Positions 11,950 through 27,720 of a stretch of DNA of 64,000 nucleotides are shown here, one piece after another. The notes below the pieces were generated by a model, which had not been told where the DNA came from, did not search any database, and saw only the letters and a list, made by a program, of their open reading frames with translations. The stretch lies in the NCBI RefSeq assembly GCF_027887165.1, contig NC_077233.1:233497324-233561323 (forward strand). Direction: 5' to 3'. Source of the DNA: Monodelphis domestica. Taxonomy: Eukaryota; Chordata; Mammalia; Didelphimorphia; Didelphidae. Numbering within the stretch: position 1 is the first letter of the stretch; the number at the start of each line of letters is the position of its first letter. The position numbers were made by a program, and so were the translations under genes.

Positions 11950-12115
11950 ATCAGGTCCTAGGTCCTAGGTTCAAATCTGGCCTCAGTTACTTCCTAGCTG
12001 TGTGACCCTGGGCAAGTCACTTAACCCCCATTGCTTAGCCCCTTACCACTCTTCTGCCTTGGAACCAATACATAGTATTGATTCCAAGACAGAAGGTAAG
12101 GATTTCAATTTAGAA
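11950..12115 (+). mobile_element. SINE family A, 5'-truncated
   Basis: Starts within the B-box region ('taggttcaaatctggcctca') and ends 'agaaggtaaggatttcaattt'. It abuts an L1 3' UTR. Confidence 0.85.
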
Positions 12116-12124
12116 AAAAAGAAA

Positions 12125-12415
12125 GAAAGAAAAAAACATTATCTACCTCCAAAAAAAGAACTGTTTGGAGTAGAAATACAGACAAAAACCTATTATTTAT
12201 CGCTTATTTACTTGGGTATATGTTTTGGGGTTTTGGTTCTATAAGATTATTTGTTTACAGAAATGAAAAATATGGAAATATTTTGTGTGTGATAATACAT
12301 ATATAATTCAGATTGAATTGCTTGTCAGTTCCAGGAGGGGGGAGGGAAGAAAGGAAGGAGACAATATGGATCATATAACTTCATAAAACAGATGTAAATT
12401 TGTTATTAAAATAAA
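12125..12415 (+). mobile_element. L1 3' UTR fragment
   Basis: The order of 'acattatctacctcc', 'gaactgtttgg(a)gta', 'tttggggttttggttctata', 'aatatggaaatattttg', 'ttgaattgcttgtcag' and 'gatgtaaatttgttatta' is the same as in the L1 tail at 47,725-47,990. Ends in an A-rich tail. Confidence 0.8.
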
Positions 12416-12533
12416 AAAAAATTTAATTTCTCCTAGGTTGCACTCTGGGCTTTCTTCATTACACTCTTAACCACCCAGCCCTTTTAATTCCTCTTTTATG
12501 TGTCATCTTTTCCCCTTAGAATGTAAACTTTCA

Positions 12534-12723
12534 GGACAGCTAAATGGCTCAGGGGATTAAAAGCCAGGCCTAGAGAAGGATGTTAAAATCTGGTCTCAGA
12601 CACTTCATAGCTGTGTGACCCTGGGCAAGTCACTTAGCTCCTATTGCCTAGCCCTTACAGCTCTTCTACCTTGGAACCCATACCCAGTGTTCTAAGCTGG
12701 AAGGAAGCATTAAAAAAAAAAAA
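12534..12723 (+). mobile_element. SINE family A
   Basis: From 'ggacagctaaatggctcag' to 'aagcattaaaaaaaaaaaa'. Moderately diverged. Confidence 0.8.
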
Positions 12724-13439
12724 GCAAACTCCTTGAGAGCAGGGACTGCATATCTTCTTGCTTGTATTTGTATTCCCAGGACATATTAAGTATTTAGTAA
12801 AATATCCATTGACATTGTATATAAACTATCTTAGACAGAGCAAGGCAAAATTTGGAAATATGATAGAATAGGGTATTGCCATAGTTATTCTTTTGATATT
12901 TCCAGGTGTAAAGGCTAAGCAAACTTCTGAGGCAAGCTAATGATAATAATCTGACTATTCAAGTTAAAGGAATATGATGGTCTTTTGCTTTGCCCACACA
13001 CAAACCTTCTTCCAGTATTAGAGTATTGGATTTATAAATGCTGCCAAGAATCAGAATTTTGGTATTTTAGTAGGTCTTTTTATTTTCATTAATAGGACGA
13101 TGGAAAATCCACAGATGTAAGTTCTAGCTTCTTCATGCAATTCTTCAAGCATTCTGTCCAAATGCTTGCCTTTGTCCCCATTCCCTTACCAAGGATCCAT
13201 CCAATTCACTTTTCCTCCTTTCCTTTTCTGCAACAATTAGCATAATGCCATCTTTGCTTGGGAATATTTGGAGAACCTCCCCAACAATGGGTAACCCTTT
13301 CATTTGGTCTATATACAGGACATCTGTGATACCTGATTTTATACTCACTCCATGTCAATATCTGGCCGACCTCTGAACAAAGTCATCTATTCAAATCTAC
13401 TAGTTTTATGTAATTAGAATTCACAAATAGAAGGAAACA
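12724..13439. other. Intergenic, nothing recognised
   Basis: AT-rich with no gene. A 67-codon minus-strand open frame at 13,145-13,348 has no recognisable similarity. Confidence 0.4.
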
Positions 13440-13683
13440 AGTATTCCTTAAGTTTCTACTGGCATTATGCCAAATAATTTACAAATATCCTTTTATTTGA
13501 TCCTCATAACAACCCTGGAAGGTAGTACTATATTGTTATTTTACAGGTAAGGAAAATGAGTCAGACAAAAGTTAAGTGACTTGACCCTACGTAGCCAAGG
13601 AGTCTCTGAGCCCATATTTGAGTTCAGGCCATCCTGGTACCAGGTCCAGTGAAGTAATCACTGAATCACTTAACTGCTTTTTA
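13440..13683 (-). mobile_element. MIR-type SINE
   Basis: Minus-strand order: 'tttgatcctcataacaaccc', 'ttttacaggtaaggaaaatg', 'agttaagtgacttgaccc', then a head with 'ccagtgaagtaatcactgaa'. This is the mammal-wide core SINE layout. Confidence 0.75.
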
Positions 13684-14489
13684 GCTGATTTTCCATTTTA
13701 AGCAACTTCTCAGTTTTGTGTCTATAAAGATACAATCATTTGCAAAGGCTTGCATGTTCTCAGAGTCAGAAAAATCAACCCATTTGGAGTCATGCCCTTT
13801 CTCTAGATTTTCCTTCTCTACCAGCGTAAAAGAGAAGTGAAACTGCCCTCAAGCCCTTAGAATACTTCAGCTCCTGAATAATTGAAGGATGACTCAATCC
13901 ATTTTTTTAGCTCCTACTTCTTTGGAGCAAATCTGAGTGGCTCACTTTGTGTCCCTTTCTTTGTCCCTTATCTGCAGCAGAAAGAGAAAGGATTAAGAAA
14001 ATACAGTACTTAACAGAATTCTTCATGTGCTTAAGGCTGATGGATTAAGTTTTAGCCTGCTTATTGAGTTTATGTTTCCATTGTTTTCTAAAATTAGTGA
14101 GTAAATGGGACCAAACTAACTAAGTCTGAAAGCATCTGTTCACATTCACAAGGTTTTTCTACTAGATATAAAGCAATTAAAATGTTTTGGAAGTATGAGA
14201 GGTATTAATTATTTCCTAACTGGTCTCTTTGACTCCAGTCTCTCCCAGTTCTCCACCTATAACTGAATTGATATTCCTAAAGTATAAGCCTGACTATGGC
14301 ACCCTCTCAGATGCTGCAGTACAAACCCTTCTGTCATTAAAATGCTTAACAATCTGGCTTTGGCTTACTCTTCAAGGAATATTCCCTGTTATTAGTTTTC
14401 ATGCACATTCTGCATTCTAGCTGAAAGCGCCTATTCACAGAATAAGACATTCCACCCTCCCTTCTCTAAGGCATGTCTTGCTGGTACTA
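13684..14489. other. Intergenic, nothing recognised
   Basis: 14,225-14,420 ('cctgactatggcaccctctc', 'aatgcttaacaatctggctt') resembles a known type of old mammalian repeat, but I do not assign it. No gene. Confidence 0.35.
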
Positions 14490-14724
<235 letters not shown>

Positions 14725-14732
14725 CATTGTTA

Positions 14733-15060
14733 CGGGAGGTGCGGTTGTGGCCTGATGTGGGCATTCACGTGCAGTGGCAAGACGTCAATGTTGCTCATCT
14801 TCAAAGGTGGTGGCAGCATGGTTAATGTGGGTTCGCCAGCTGCTTCTGACAGAGGCAGTGAGTTCTAGTTGCTTTGGTGTAATGCCAGCCCACTTCAAGT
14901 TGGACTTTAGCTGATCCTTGTATCTTTTCTTTGGTCGGCCTTGTTTCCTGAGTCCAGCTGACAGTTCACCATAGAATACCTGTCTTGGTATTCACTGTGG
15001 GTCCATGCGGATGACGTGTCCAGACCATCGTAGTTGGGTTTGGATTTTTGGGTCAAATAA
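14733..15060 (-). mobile_element. Non-LTR retrotransposon ORF remnant (RTE-like)
   Basis: Minus-strand translation gives LRWSGHVIRMDPQ, then IPRQVFYGELSAGLRKQGRP, KKRYKDQLKSNLKWAGITPK and RSSWRTHINHAATTFEDEQH. The RWxGHVxRM, FYGEL and GRPKKRYKD motifs mark the C-terminal tail of a reverse-transcriptase ORF common in invertebrate and fish non-LTR elements; it is not L1. Two in-frame stops are visible, one before IPRQ and one after DEQH, so it is dead. The clade (RTE or relative) is inferred. Confidence 0.75.
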
Positions 15061-15127
15061 AATAACATATGAAATGCTTTGCAAACCTTAAAACCACTAT
15101 TTAAATGCTTTTATGATTTAGCTTTCA

Positions 15128-15352
15128 TTTTAATGTCATTTGGTTTTGTCTAACTCTTTATGACCTTATTTGAGTTTTTTTTTTAAGTGGTTTGCCATTT
15201 CCTTCTCTAGATCATTTTACAGGCTAGGAAACTGAGGTCAACAACGTTAAGTGACTGGCCCAGGGTCACTGTAGCTAGTTAGTGTTTGAGGTCACATTTG
15301 AATTCAGGTCTCCCTGGCTCTAGTTCTAGTGCTCTATCCACTACACCACCTA
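15128..15352 (-). mobile_element. SINE family B
   Basis: Minus-strand copy: the + strand opens with the 3' end ('ggttttgtctaactctttat') and runs to the head 'gtgctctatccactacacca'. Confidence 0.85.
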
Positions 15353-16379
15353 TACTTAATGTTATGGATGTGTTAGCTGAAATCTGAGTGAAATCCGTAG
15401 GTTTTGTAAATCATATTGCTATATTTTAAATGGGCTAAGCCTTTATAAATCAATCAAATCAACAAGTATTTGCTGAGCACCTATTGTATGCCAGGAATTG
15501 GGGATACAAATAATAATCATATAATTTTATCATATAATTTAATAATAATAACAAAAACAAACAAAATAAATAAGTTGGTATATGTGTATTTATATATTAC
15601 ATTTGGGAGTGAGGATCTTTTTATTTATTATTATTATTAAACTCCTCTGTCATTCAAAGCCCTTCAAAACCTGATCCTAAGCCACAATTACACATTACTT
15701 TCCTTTTAGTATTCTGTGGTTCAAGTTATAAATCTCATAGGGAAGGCATTTGCAAGGGGTGTGTGGCTACTAGGAAAAGAAATATAGAGTCACGAAGAGC
15801 CGGAAATGACTGAAAGGGCATACATGTATTATATATACATACATATATACATACATTCTAATTAACAGGAATGTTCCTATTTTGGTTTCTTTGTAAAACG
15901 AAGTTCACTTGTGATTTTAACAGGATAATCTAGCCCAAGTAAACTATAAAGAAGTTGATTTACGGGTGAACGTCGAACAAGAGTTGACCAATGGTCCTTA
16001 TTCTCTCTTGATGGGAAAATTAAAAGTTTTCTTTCTTTCTTTTGGTGGCATTTGTGATTTGCTTGCAAGTTTAGACGGCACAATTTGTTTACCAATGTTT
16101 TAGATTTTGTTGCAATCAATCATGAAAAACAAGCAAAAAACTTGTAAACAATTCAATTCTCTACGTTTTAAAGACTCAGCTAGTATAGGATATAGAAAAC
16201 CGCCCCTGAACCAAGTCTGGCCAATAACCCTGCTCATCCCTTCTTCTAGTTCCGCGTATTCCATGAGGTTCTACCCCCAGTAAGCCCGCCTCCCTCACCA
16301 CCCCTCCAGGTTCTCAGTTCGATGTCATCGGCTCTGTTTTGCTAGTCCCTGAGCAGAGAGGAACGCCCCATCCTGCTCG
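15353..16379. other. Sequence upstream of RPS15A
   Basis: 15,445-15,520 is a MIR-type edge ('aagtatttgctgagcaccta'). 15,870-16,200 is AT-rich single-copy-looking sequence with a 79-residue minus-strand open frame of no known family. In placental mammals ARL6IP1 lies upstream of RPS15A, but I see none of its exons here. Confidence 0.45.
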
Positions 16380-17050
16380 GCGCTCCTTTAAAGCTTCGCG
16401 AGATTTCCCGCGGTTCCCATATCTCTCCGCGTTCACCCATCTCGTCCTCTTTCCGCCATCTTGCAGCGCCGGTGAGTAGTCTTGGATTTACTCTCCGTCT
16501 GCATCCATGGGGCATCGGCTACATCCAGCAGCCAAGGCATGCGTTCCTGGGCTCTGCCGACGCCCCAGACCCTTCTCTTTCAGAGGCTCCTAGTTTGGCT
16601 GCGGGTTGACTCGAAACTGGGGCCCCCGGGGACGTTGGAGGACCTTGGGGGGGGTGCGGTCGTTGGAGCCTCCTTCCTTCTTCCCGGGCGGGTCTGGACG
16701 CTCCCGCGCTTCCTGGGCCTGGGCACAGAGGGGGCCGACACGCTAACTGGGACTGCGGGTGGAGGCGGGCGTGCAGCGGGACGGGCTGGGGCGAATGTGA
16801 GCCCTGGGTAGTCCCAGCTCCGGTCCGGGCTGGGCGGTCAGCGCACGTGGGAGCGGCGGAAACCCTGCTGCGGTCGGGCCGGTGGCGGAGCTCTGTCCGT
16901 GCCCACTAGAGTTCTTTGCAGTGTTGTTGTAGGACGGTAGAGGGACGAGTTACTGTCATGGTTCCTTTTTGAAGGGTCCTGGCTATGAGAAAGCAAACCC
17001 GGGTAGGTCTGGTCTGATCCGCTCCGTTCCGTGTAAAGGCCAGGCAATCA
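16380..17050 (+). promoter_or_regulatory. RPS15A: RPS15A promoter and CpG island
   Basis: CpG density rises sharply at about 16,370 and falls after about 17,050, spanning the transcription start and the 5' part of intron 1. A TCGCGAGA core (16,396-16,403), related to the TCTCGCGAGA element of housekeeping promoters, lies ~50 bp upstream of the likely start. No proper TATA box is obvious; a 'cttttaaag'-like AT step precedes it. Typical of a constitutive ribosomal-protein promoter. Confidence 0.8.
16447..16471 (+). other. RPS15A: RPS15A exon 1 (5' UTR, TOP motif)
   Basis: The exon probably begins at C16,447 in CTCTTTCCGCCATC, a 5' terminal oligopyrimidine tract of the kind that puts ribosomal-protein mRNAs under mTOR/LARP1 translational control. 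It ends at a GTGAGT donor (16,472). It is non-coding; only CCACC is added to the 5' UTR by exon 2, giving a ~30 nt leader. The exact start is inferred from the TOP rule. Confidence 0.75.
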
Positions 17051-17689
17051 GTGAACTCTCACCTAGTGCTTTTGAGTTTTAGCCAGCGAGTTTTGTCTAA
17101 GCGTCTTGGGCGTGCAAGTTCTGGGAGTATAAGGAAAAAGCGAAAATTGCCCTGGCCCCAAGGAGTTTCTACAGCTTTCGGTCTTACGAGAAAGCCTGTA
17201 TAGCCAGGCCAGGGAAGGTATTCTGAAGGTATTTTGGGAAAAGCCTATGCAAAGCAGTCCGTGAGTTTTGGAAGTGAGGCCAGGTGAGGAAGGAATGCAT
17301 GTTAGGTATGCTTAAAAGCACAAGGGAAGCAGGTAGAAGGTTGTGTGTGTGTACAAGTGAGTTCAACAGACGGTGAAAAAGAGGGTGAGGAGAGTTGTAA
17401 GAAGACTGAAAAAAAATAAAGGGATCGGTTTGTAAGTTTCCGATGCCAAGCAGAAGTTTGTTCGGCTTTAGGAGTGATGGGGAATTTGATTAAGAGGTGA
17501 CTTTGCAGAGCGGAAACTGCTGTAGTACCCAAGTTGACTGATTTCAACCTCGGAGAAACCTTTTTGGCCCTAAAACTATTTCCTCCCAGATCTCTATTGT
17601 GAAGTGACTCAAAATTCTCATTGTCTATCAATCAGCAACTTTTTAAAGTTCATTGATTCACTCTTTACAATATTCCCCAAGCCCACTTT

Positions 17690-17890
17690 CTAGGAAGCAC
17701 AGTGAATAGAGCAGTCAGGCCTGAAGTCCTGGGACTGAGGACCTGGGTTCAAATATGGCCTCAGACAACTTTTAGCTGTTTTGACCCATTGCAAGTCACT
17801 TAATTCCCTTGACATCCTTCTCTCTTAGAATCACTATTTTAGCGTTTTAGCGTTGTTTTTAAGATAGAAGTTAAGGGTTTAAAAAAAAAT
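17690..17890 (+). mobile_element. SINE family A in RPS15A intron 1
   Basis: Diverged copy ('caggcctgaagtcctgggac' to 'agttaagggtttaaaaaaaa'), in the sense orientation of the gene. Confidence 0.8.
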
Positions 17891-18712
17891 TACTGTTTGT
17901 AGTAGGCTTGATCTGTCTGCAGCTACCATTTAAAATTTTTTCCACACTGTCATTCCTCTGCTCAACTAACAAACCTCAATGGCTCCCTATTGCTTGTATA
18001 AATTTTACTTTTGGCATTTAAAGGACCTCTTTTGGCCCAACTTTACAGATTAGCATTAGTCTCTAATGATCTTTTTGGCCAACATTACAGATCCCTAAGT
18101 TTGCTCAGATGTTTTAGTATCCCTGTTTCATTGAGCTGAGGTTAAGTGTAAATTGCTGTTTTGTTTCAAGGGCTTTATTTTTATATATTGTCTGTATTTT
18201 GTATTTGACTGTGATGTGTACATGCTATTTCCCACTATTGAATTCAAGCTCCTTGAGCAGAGCATTTTTGTTTGGCTCAATAGATTTACTGGGCTTTGGA
18301 CCATGTGAGAATGAGAGGATTTTTCTGGTTTCAAGTTTAGATCTGGTCTAAATGTTCTTTTTTAAGCAGTTGATTTTAGGCAGTGTAGTATAATTGCTAG
18401 TGTAATAAGGGAGGCTACCTAGGAGATAGAAACACTTTCATACCGGTCCTATTTCTGACATTGACTGCATGTCCCTGGATAAATAACCCTGTTATAGGCC
18501 ACTCTTTTAAGACCATTGAGTAGCTGAGGTCAGTAGCCTGCATTACTAAGAGGGAGTTTTTTCATCTGGGAATTTGCTGTATACTAAATAAATCACAGGT
18601 ACAAACCTGAACTTTGATTGCTCTGATGCCTTTTCAAAGGTGTTTATGTTCTTTCCTCAGTGGAGGCATAGACTGACCAGTTCTTGATTTTGCCAGTGGG
18701 GGTAACAAATGA

Positions 18713-22467
<3,755 letters not shown>

Positions 22468-22485
22468 GGGTGTAAAACATACATA

Positions 22486-22491
22486 AATAAA
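22486..22491 (+). terminator. RPS15A: RPS15A poly(A) signal
   Basis: AATAAA lies 19 nt after the stop codon, followed by 'atgctccaatggactgtgg' where cleavage is expected (about 22,505-22,515). The very short 3' UTR is normal for ribosomal-protein mRNAs. Confidence 0.9.
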
Positions 22492-22519
22492 ATGCTCCAA
22501 TGGACTGTGGTGCTTCCAG

Positions 22520-23264
22520 TCAGTGGTTTTGAACCTTGAAAAAAAAAAAAAGCTTTAATAGCATCATTTGGATGCTCATATTTTTGGTTCTCATAGGTAT
22601 ATACTGTTAAATGCTGAGTGTTTACCAAATCCATTCTGATCTTTTGGGTCAGCTTTTGCCTTAATGTTGGATTACATAATAGGATTTGTATTGAAATACT
22701 TGGGCATTGATTCAACCATTGTCACAACCTGAAATGAACAGAAGTCTACTTGTACAACAGACCTCTCCACTGAGGCATGGAAGAAAAGCCATCAATCTTG
22801 TGTTGGTTCTAATATACCCATTGCATATTATTTGGGTATGAGTTGAATAGGACTCTATTCTCCAGTCTGACTCAGGTAATAGCATTCTTTCCTTATTCAG
22901 CTCACCCACAATTAGCTTTGAGGCCATTAAAGCTATACTAGAAGATTAGAGGAACAAGGAAACACTGGCCTTGTTGATTCTGATTGATGGCAGTTTACTG
23001 TGTAACTCCACATACTTTACTCTTTCAGGTTCAGGATGGAATTTGATCTTAACTAATTTTTTAAATATTAAGTATTAAGAAATCCTGGGATATCTTCCTC
23101 TTGAAAATTCAGTATCCCTGAATCTCAGAATCACAATAGAAAATGCATTCAAAAAGTTGCTTAATTTTATTTTTCTCAAGTTTTTATTCATGTTCAAGTA
23201 GCTAGTTAACAATGGAGAGAAGGATATATGTAAATTGCCACATACAGAGCTTTGAAGGGCTCTG
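22520..23264. other. Downstream of RPS15A, nothing recognised
   Basis: AT-rich sequence with no gene or clear repeat. Confidence 0.4.
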
Positions 23265-24990
23265 AAATCTGATCAAGTGTTTTTCAGTCGGAAAAGAAAA
23301 CCAAAGAACCAGAAACAAAGGTAATTAGGGAAGATACATTGAACTAAACCGGGAAGGTAGTTAAGGTGGGAGTGGGGAATGGTCTTTGAGCAAATATCTA
23401 AACAAATAGTTTGGAATACAAGGTGTTTTTTTACCAGGAGTGATGGGAAGGAAACCCAGAAGATATTGTTGAGTCTTTGTATACATGGTATGTGAAATTG
23501 AGAAGTTGTATTTTTAGAGGTATCAATAGGAGCCACTGAAGATTTTTGAGCAGAGTGGGCAATGACATAGTCAGACCCACCCCCAATTCCTTAGGAAAAT
23601 TGATTTCAAGTTGATGAGGCCTGAACAGGGAGGATGAGTTGAGAGTGTGATAATACTAGTAATTTTATTTAGCGATTGAGACTAAGATGAATCAGTATAG
23701 GAATTTGAATTGCTTAGAGAATGGATGGATTTAGTTGGGAATGAATTGTGCCTTTGTGCAGTAATAGACTTTGGAGCCATTGAAAATTTTTTATTGCATT
23801 GATACTTAATTAAACACATTAAATGTCTGAAATACAATGACATGAAATTTGTTATGCCCTTAAGAAGCTTACGTTGGACTGCGGAATATAGCTTGTACAA
23901 GTAAAATAATTTGAGAAGCAAGAGAACAGGACATAAAGTAAAGTTTATGAAAATTTAAGGAAGTTTATGCCACCTCGAAAGACCTATATTATTTTTTTAT
24001 GACCTACACCCATCTATTCAAAGATGAACATCAAGGGCTAGACATCTGGGGTTAAGTGACTTGCTGAAAGTCTCGAACTCTGGTTCTCCCAACTTCAGAC
24101 ATGACATTTATCCACTATGCTGTTTTAACTGCTCCTGAAGGATTTGCTGTGAGGTGGAACAATCTCATGCAATAAAATTAGGAAAGATTTGCTTTATACT
24201 ATCATGGTGGTCTTAGCAGTAGGAGGTTGTAGATAGGTGATGGTGATGAAGGCAGGCCTTAGGAACTTGATATAAGGAGAGGGGAAAAGGAAATTTATTA
24301 TAAATTGGTGTCAGTAAGAAAAATGATAGTATTCTAAAAGTTTGCAAAGCACCTGAGAGTTTAAAGTATTAGTGAAACTTTGAAAGCATCTGGACAATGG
24401 GGGTTGGAAATTGGGAGGAACTTATCTGAAGGGATCTTGTGGTTGAAGCCATTGTAATAAGTGATATTGCCATAGACCCTTGGGAAAAATTTGTTAAAAG
24501 TTCTCAGGAAGAGTAAAGGAAACCAGTTTCCTGGGATGTTCAGGACCAAGTCATCTCTGAAGCCAGTGTAGGGCATGGGCACCTGATACCCCAAGAGGTT
24601 AGAGTGAAGATAGGATTTGGTAATTGGGTTAGTGTAGGGGCAGAAGGCTGATTGCAAGCATCCGAGGATAAGATGGTTGTTGAAGAGGGGCATTTCAAAA
24701 AAGTTAAGATGATAGAAGAGAAATGGAATGCTAGCTAAATGACCTAGTAGGGTCTAGGGAAGACAACTTTGGAATAGGAGAAATCTGCATGTGTTTAGGC
24801 TGATGGAATACAATTGCAATAGATTACAGACATGAATGGGGATGCTGGGGCAGAATCCTAGAGGAGAGGGAAGTCTTGAAGTTCCAAAGGTTCTGGTGTT
24901 GGAATTAAGAGAAATAAGGTTGCTTCTTAAATAGGAAGGATTGAGAGACTGATAATGCTGAGTAATTGAAAAAGCCAGTAAACTCACTGG
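23265..24990 (+). repeat. Probable family D repeat, long and diverged
   Basis: 'ggagccactgaagatttttgag' and 'aatgacatagtcagacc' at 23,530-23,580 match the family wording at 9,330-9,375. Further right the purine-rich style continues but the match is weak. 24,000-24,130 looks like a family A/B SINE remnant, minus strand ('gttaagtgacttgctgaaag'). Confidence 0.4.
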
Positions 24991-26734
24991 AGGCTAGGTC
25001 TGGTATTGTAAATGATGGAGAATGTGAGCTCCATCAAGGTAGGGGATTTCAGGTATTTGCATAGAGTGGCACTTACTGAGTAAAAGTCAGGGAGGGAATC
25101 ACTAAGGGCATGGTCTAGGAGTAGTCACAAAGGGCCCTGCTACTGATTGTATTAGCACAGGGAAAATGGTTAAAGTAATTTTCAAAGGCTCACCTTTTTT
25201 GTGGCTGTATAATGTTGGTGAAACTTGACTAATCTTTCCCATAACAGCCACTAGGTGGGGATAGTAGATTGAAATGCTTAATCCCAGAGCATTGTAAAAA
25301 GGAAATAGTTTCTGCATCAGGCACTGAGTGCCTGGCAATAGAAGGTTCTTTTCATTGAGAATCTTTTTGTTTTGCTTCAAATCCCTCCCCGCATTGGAAG
25401 CTTCCAGTGTTCAGTATTGGGGGGGCTATTTCTGAAATTTGGTATTCTGTGGGTTCAGTTACTTTGTTGGGCTTTTCAGAAAAATAGACCTAGAAACTTG
25501 TCAAGTCACCTTCCTGGGACATAGTAAGTTGGGCTTGGTAAAATGGGGGTGTTTTTACCCTGTTTTACCTCTCATGATTTTAGCAGTGCTCCAATGAAGA
25601 ATTTAGGCCCCTACTTGCTAAGGATGCCCTGCCCAGCCAACATCAGTTTGAACCTGTTACAATTAAACTGTTTCTCTGTTACGACTTTATAGGAGGGAGT
25701 TTATGTCAAGTTGTAGCACACAGGTTTAGAGATTTCCCTCCTTCCTCTGTCAGATGAATCATTTGGGATGTTGGGTAGTTTTTACTCAATTATCTGTCCC
25801 CTGTGTGATTGGGGTACCTTGATTAGAGGCACTGGAGAAAAGGGGATATTCTGTGTCCTAACCCCACTGGCTTGAATTTTTAGAAAAATAACGTTTTTGT
25901 TGTTAAAATGGTGTTAGAGAACAAGTGTTCTAAACCTTTCCAACCTTTCATTTTTTTTTTCATCTAAAATGGATAAAAGCATTTTTTTTTTACATAGCTG
26001 ACTCCATACTAGACATTGCTAAGGGGATTGGGTTGTAATGACTAAGGCCCCTTTTAGCCCTGCATCTTATCTCTGACCCTTGTTTTAACTGAATCAATAT
26101 AGTTACCTTTGTTAAATTGGCATTGCTTAGTCATTTTTATGAATGACAAATGAAAAAAGTAATAAGCCAAGTGAGATGGTACCTGCTCTGTTGTAGCTCA
26201 TAGCCAAATAGAGACAGTGAATCAGGGGGTTCACCTATAGGATCAGTGGAAAAGGAGAGGCATCTAGAGGCAAAATTGGCCAGGCAAATGGGAATTTCCA
26301 AGTATTAAGTTGCTGTAGCAAACATTAATCGCAAGGCTGTGGAGTTCAGCCCTTTGCTCACCAGGAAGTGTGCCTTCATTGCCTTTTCTCCTAATCCTTC
26401 CCAGCTTTGACAAAAAGGGCCATTAGTGCATAAGCTGAGCCTGGCTCCTAGGATCTCAGGCCTCAGCTGCCATGATGCAGTTGTAACTTGGATCTGTTCT
26501 GTAGAAGAGAATTGTATAATTTAGTGGAGTTTAAAAAACAGTACTTAAGAGGCAGTTAAGGAATATTGGTCTCCTTTTTCATATGAAACATTTCCCATAG
26601 AGATGAGTGTATTTTTCAACTTAAAAGAATTCACTCTTTTAAAAGATTCATTCTTTTTGGAATAGATTTCTATAATAATAGCGGGACCTGGGAAATATTC
26701 TTGTGGATAGAGTAGTGTTTGTATTTCAGGACTC
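24991..26734. other. Intergenic, nothing recognised
   Basis: No gene, RNA or assignable repeat seen on either strand. Several short frames have no coding character. Confidence 0.4.
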
Positions 26735-26925
26735 CTTTCAGTGGTTTGAGAGTCAAGCCTATAGACAGAGGGTCCTGGATTCAAATATGGCCTCAGATAC
26801 TTCCTAGCTGGGTGGCCTTGGGCAAGTCACTCAACCCCCATTGCCTTGCCCTTATCTCTTCTGCCTTGGAACCAATGTACAGTATTGATTCTAAGATGGA
26901 AGGTAAGGGGTTTAAAAGAAAAGAT
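26735..26925 (+). mobile_element. SINE family A
   Basis: From 'cagtggtttgagagtcaagc' to 'aggtaaggggtttaaaag'. Confidence 0.88.
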
Positions 26926-27161
26926 TAAATATATGATCTCAATTGGTAATTAGTGTTTATGGGAGGGACTGATACTTAATAAGAATTAAGTTCTTGTCAC
27001 CAAAATTGTTGACCCTCAGATGTGGCACATAGATTTTGGTGTGGGGAAAACCAGTAATAGGACTCACGAACTGCAGTGGATGCAAAAAGAAACTGATCAT
27101 GAAGAAAATCAGTTTTTATGAAGTTTGTGAAAGCAAAAACAGTAATGAAGATAATAAAAGC

Positions 27162-27465
27162 TGTAGAATTGAAAATCTGTTACCCTAAAAAAAGAACCAC
27201 ATCTCCCAAGAGCCCACTGACTTCCTGTCATTACGGACTTGCCATAGACAGGATAAAGGGAGGGTCATTGAGGCTCTTGCTCTCTTGGGCATGATGTAGA
27301 ATCAGCAGTGAATGGTGGTGAGTGGGTATTTTGAAAACGGCTAACCAGCCATGGGCACGTGGTTTTTATTTTGTATCCTCTTTATTCCTTGATTTCTAAT
27401 GATCATCTAATAAACCTCCTAAAATGTAATATTTTTATTATTGAGATATAAGTTTAATTTTTACA
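27162..27465 (+). mobile_element. Solo LTR, type 2 (retroviral fossil)
   Basis: Starts TGTAGAATTG, ends TTTTTACA, and is bounded by a perfect 4 bp duplication AAGC (27,158-27,161 and 27,466-27,469). It contains 'acaggataaagggagg' (TATA region) and a poly(A) signal 'ctaataaacc' near 27,408. A second copy is at 48,906. No internal retroviral genes adjoin it. Confidence 0.85.
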
Positions 27466-27529
27466 AAGCCCAAGCTGACACGATCATTTACAGTTATGGC
27501 AATTGTGTATTATACTTTTAACTTGGCAA

Positions 27530-27720
27530 TAATAGCTAACATAGCTGGCTCTTATTATATTCCAGACATTTTGCTAAGTTACCTCCCTTGATCCTTATAA
27601 CAATCATGCCAGGTAGATGATATTGTCATTAGCAGATGAGGAAACTGAGGCAAACCGTTTAAATGATTTATCTGAAGCTAGATTTGAACTTGGGTCTTTG
27701 GCATCCTAGTTGCCTTAAAA
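27530..27720 (-). mobile_element. MIR-type SINE
   Basis: Minus-strand order: 'tgatccttataacaatcatg', 'gatgaggaaactgaggcaaa', 'gctagatttgaacttgggtc'. Confidence 0.75.
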
